Of a stretch of DNA of 64,000 nt, positions 61,136 through 64,000 are shown piece after piece. The notes below the pieces were generated by a model. That model was given only the letters and a program-made list of their open reading frames with translations. It was not told where the DNA came from and did no database searches. Within the stretch, counting starts at the first letter, position 1, and each line of letters opens with the position of its first letter. The position numbers were made by a program, and so were the translations under genes. Source of the stretch: Nissolia schottii (taxonomy: Eukaryota; Streptophyta; Magnoliopsida; Fabales; Fabaceae); NCBI GenBank assembly GCA_003254905.1, contig QANU01017900.1:266741-330740 (forward strand), read 5' to 3'.

Positions 61136-64000
61136 ATAAATTATTAGTGATTTAAATTGTAGTTTTGGTTTGTTTATTTATTTGAAATTTTTTTTTAAAA
61201 AAAAAAACATGTATTAATAAATGGAAATCACATATGCATGTTTTTTTTATATATTTTTAAATAAATAAACAAATATTTCACTTATATTAGTGAGAGTTTA
61301 ATTATTATATATTTTTTTATAGAGTATAATTGATACGTATTAATGTCAATTAAACTTTAACACATCAGGCCACTATACAAAAGAATTAGAACAAAGTAGC
61401 ATAGTCAACCGATCACTAAAATTATGAGAAATGCTAAAGCTTTTCGATTATTCAACTTAATTATTCTATTAACAATTTTATAAATAACACTTAACTATAA
61501 TATTATCTTTCTTTCTTATATTTTACTCCTTAAAATTATTATGTGTGTTCATAAAATTGTTAGACAAATAATTAGGAGGCTCTAATATTATATTCTCTAT
61601 TAATTATAATGTAATATTAATGTAAAATTAATAACTTTCTAATTTATAGTTATCTAATTATGCATCGTCATATTAGTGTAAGCATTTCACAGTTACAGTC
61701 ATTGCCTGCAAAACTAAAGTATAATAGAGCCTAAATAGATGAACATGATATTGTATTAAAATTAATTAATCTCTTTTTAAATTACAATAGGTAAAAATCA
61801 CATCTATCTAGAGCGAAATTATGGAGTCGAAAGGAAAGCAGGGAGTGAAGCGACGTCGTTGCACACGCAGTTGCTTTATGGATTCATTCAATTGGAAATG
61901 GTCTCTGAAACGCGGAATAGCTCCAATACGCGGCTTGTTGAACCAAACCAATTATTATTCAACAAATGCATCAATCAGTATAGTTTCATAATTAGTAATA
62001 TATTTTGTGTTATTTTTTATATCATTAATTTGTTATATATCATTTTATATCATTATTAAATAATTGTTACAAATTAAAATGTTTTTGTTCCTAAGTAATT
62101 CGTATAGAGAACGAAATTACTTAAACACGAGTAGAGAATTGAGGAATGCGTCTTGACAGAAACTCTGAGGTCTGCACAAAAGCTCTAAAGCGGGTTCCTC
62201 GTATGAGAGAGATCGGCAGCGGGGTATACATGCAAATGCACTCTGACACTCAAATAAGCATAAGTGTTGAGTGAGTATTATAGAGAGTGAATAAGTGATA
62301 CCGGGTGATTTGAGATCACATGATTTTATAAGTGAGTTAGGTCAGTTAGATAGAGATAGAACGCAAATATCTCAAATAACGACTCCCAGGCTTATTTAGA
62401 AGTTAGTTATGTGGTCGGCTGATTGTGGTAGGAGAAGGTGTTGCTTTGGGCTTGTGACCTAGATAATGCCTATTGAATTGGTCTCTTTTTCAGACGTGGG
62501 TTGTGACCTTCTTATCTTGTGAGCGTTGTGAAGCTTTCTTATTTGGTTGACAAGTGCAAGTATGTGAGGTGAGTTCTCATTACTCCTTAGTGGAATAAAG
62601 CCCTTTCAACCTTTAGGTAAGGTGAGCTCTCACTACTCTTTGGTAGACTAAAACTCCCTAAATCCTTAATCTCTAGTCCGTAACAATTTTTAATAGTAAT
62701 ATATAATTATAATGAAATAACAATTTTTTGTGACGTGAAAAATTGTACATTAAAAATGTATGAAAGTTTAATTCCTAAATATATTTCCCATCTTTAGGTT
62801 TGGATGTTGGACCACGACTTTAGTATTTGCATCATCTTAATTAATGTGAGATGCTTCTTTACTAATTAATGGTGATGCAAAATTTAGACCAGAAGCATCC
62901 CTTATTATTCTAACCACACCTTTTATAGTTTTTTCAATTCAATTTATCAATTTTTGTAATCATGTTATGATCTAATTTGACATATTGATGAATTATATTA
63001 ATAAATTAATATTTTTTAATATAATATTTGTTGAGAGGTGCATCATAAACTCAAATAGTTCACAAATCTCTAAATTACTTATTATAAGTTAATTCTTTAA
63101 ATAATTTGACTAATAAAAAATTTATTATAATCACATAATATATTACATAATAACAAAAGTTAATAAATATAATTATAAAAATTATTAAAAATAAATAAAT
63201 TAAATATCATAAAATATTTATTCAATAAAATAGTGAAAACCACCTTAATTATATGTGCCTTAATTTGTCATAAATGATACGTGGAAAGGAGTGAAAGACA
63301 AGAGGGGCGCGTAAGTGAGAATCAGAGGCTGACAAGTATGAGTTTTCTGACTATCTCAATCCCAAATGTCAATGGCCATTTTATCGAAAACTATCTCAAT
63401 TTAATCTCCCAACAAAATATTAACAATGTTCTCTACTCAGTTTTCCCAAACATAAAAAAAAAATATTCACGTTGGTTCTTACCTTTTTAAAGAGCCTCAC
63501 TTCCTCCCTCATTTTAGGGAAATTAAATAAAAAATGAGAAATTGACAAAATTACCAATTAAAAATTTATATACAATCGAACCATTCAAAAACAAAAAATA
63601 CTAATGTATAAAAGTTTTAACTTTTAATTTTCTTTTCTTTTTTATCATCTCTAATCATACATTACTAAAATTTAAACCCCACCATCCATTAATATTTCTT
63701 GGTTTTTTCCCCCTCAATATATACCACTGCCAAATGTAGCAAAATGTACAACCCTACCTTTCATTTTCTATATGTCACCGACATGTCTTTGACTTTTTGG
63801 TGCGCGTCGAAATGCTCGTTCGCAATTTCCCTTTTTTTCCCAACCATTAATCCCTGAGCAATACTTAATTCGCACTCGGATAATTAAGAAATATCATTTT
63901 GATTTTCCTCAAATTACCCTGTCACATTAGCTACCCATATAAGGACTCATAAATCCTTAAGTATAATAACTAGCTAAGGAGGCATTTGGTACATTACTTT
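61136..64000. other. AT-rich intergenic DNA to the end of the window
   Basis: No recognised gene. 62100-62690 is less AT-rich and contains repeated phrases (GGTGAGTTCTCATTACTCCTT and GGTGAGCTCTCACTACTCTT), probably transposon-derived. A 56-codon frame at 61821-61991 is listed separately. 63281-63490 is open but shows no protein features I recognise. Confidence 0.4.
61821..61991 (+). CDS. Short unrecognised ORF (56 aa), doubtful
   Basis: The ATG opens MESKGKQGVKRRRCTRSCFM and continues to a TAA at 61989-61991. The local sequence is richer in GC than its flanks (GAAGCGACGTCGTTGCACACG), and the N-terminus is strongly basic. It could be a gene fragment or first exon. I do not recognise it, see no conserved domain, and cannot exclude chance. 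Confidence 0.15.
   Translation: MESKGKQGVKRRRCTRSCFMDSFNWKWSLKRGIAPIRGLLNQTNYYSTNASISIVS

Overview
The window is nuclear DNA of a flowering plant, most likely a legume. Genes have short exons with GT/AG introns in an AT-rich background. The intergenic space is packed with plant LTR retrotransposons, MITEs and a tRNA-derived SINE. The intron-located MITE at 2206-2563 has ends (GGGTTAAATATG...) that I associate with legume genomes. Nothing here looks bacterial, viral or organellar.

Layout. 1-5250 (+): 3' part of a BAG6/Scythe-like ubiquitin-domain gene (12 exons visible, 5' end outside the window) with a MULE-type MITE in one intron. 6519-7486: long-inverted-repeat element. 7505-13464 (-): complete but decayed Ty1/copia retrotransposon with 327-bp LTRs and a nested hAT-like MITE. 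15532-20076 (+): second copia-type LTR element with almost no surviving coding sequence. 26772-29520 (+): group III WRKY transcription factor, three exons. 32380-38441 (+): truncated Ty3/gypsy element with a very long 3' LTR that holds a ~145-bp tandem array; a solo LTR of another gypsy family sits inside it in the opposite orientation. 39584-41020 (-): intronless, strikingly GC-rich UGT72-type glycosyltransferase. 43302-44593 (+): two-exon gene for a 51-residue single-span membrane protein. 45307-49984 (-): TRICHOME BIREFRINGENCE-LIKE O-acetyltransferase, three exons. 53804-53990: SINE. 56093-60163 (-): EDR4-like DUF3133 zinc-ribbon protein, five exons. The rest is AT-rich intergenic DNA. A ~215-bp repeat family occurs three times (47.6, 52.9 and 60.9 kb).

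The genes are not a pathway. They are ordinary single plant genes: protein quality control, defence or senescence transcription, glycosylation, cell-wall acetylation and disease-resistance signalling. I found no convincing new biological system. The most interesting material is the repeat architecture (nested insertions with readable target-site duplications, the 145-bp array, paired hairpins, the three-copy family), plus an orphan promoter with a signal-peptide-like exon near 14.87 kb and the GC-rich UGT island. Exon boundaries below were read by eye and phase-checked; products come from recognised motifs, not database searches.
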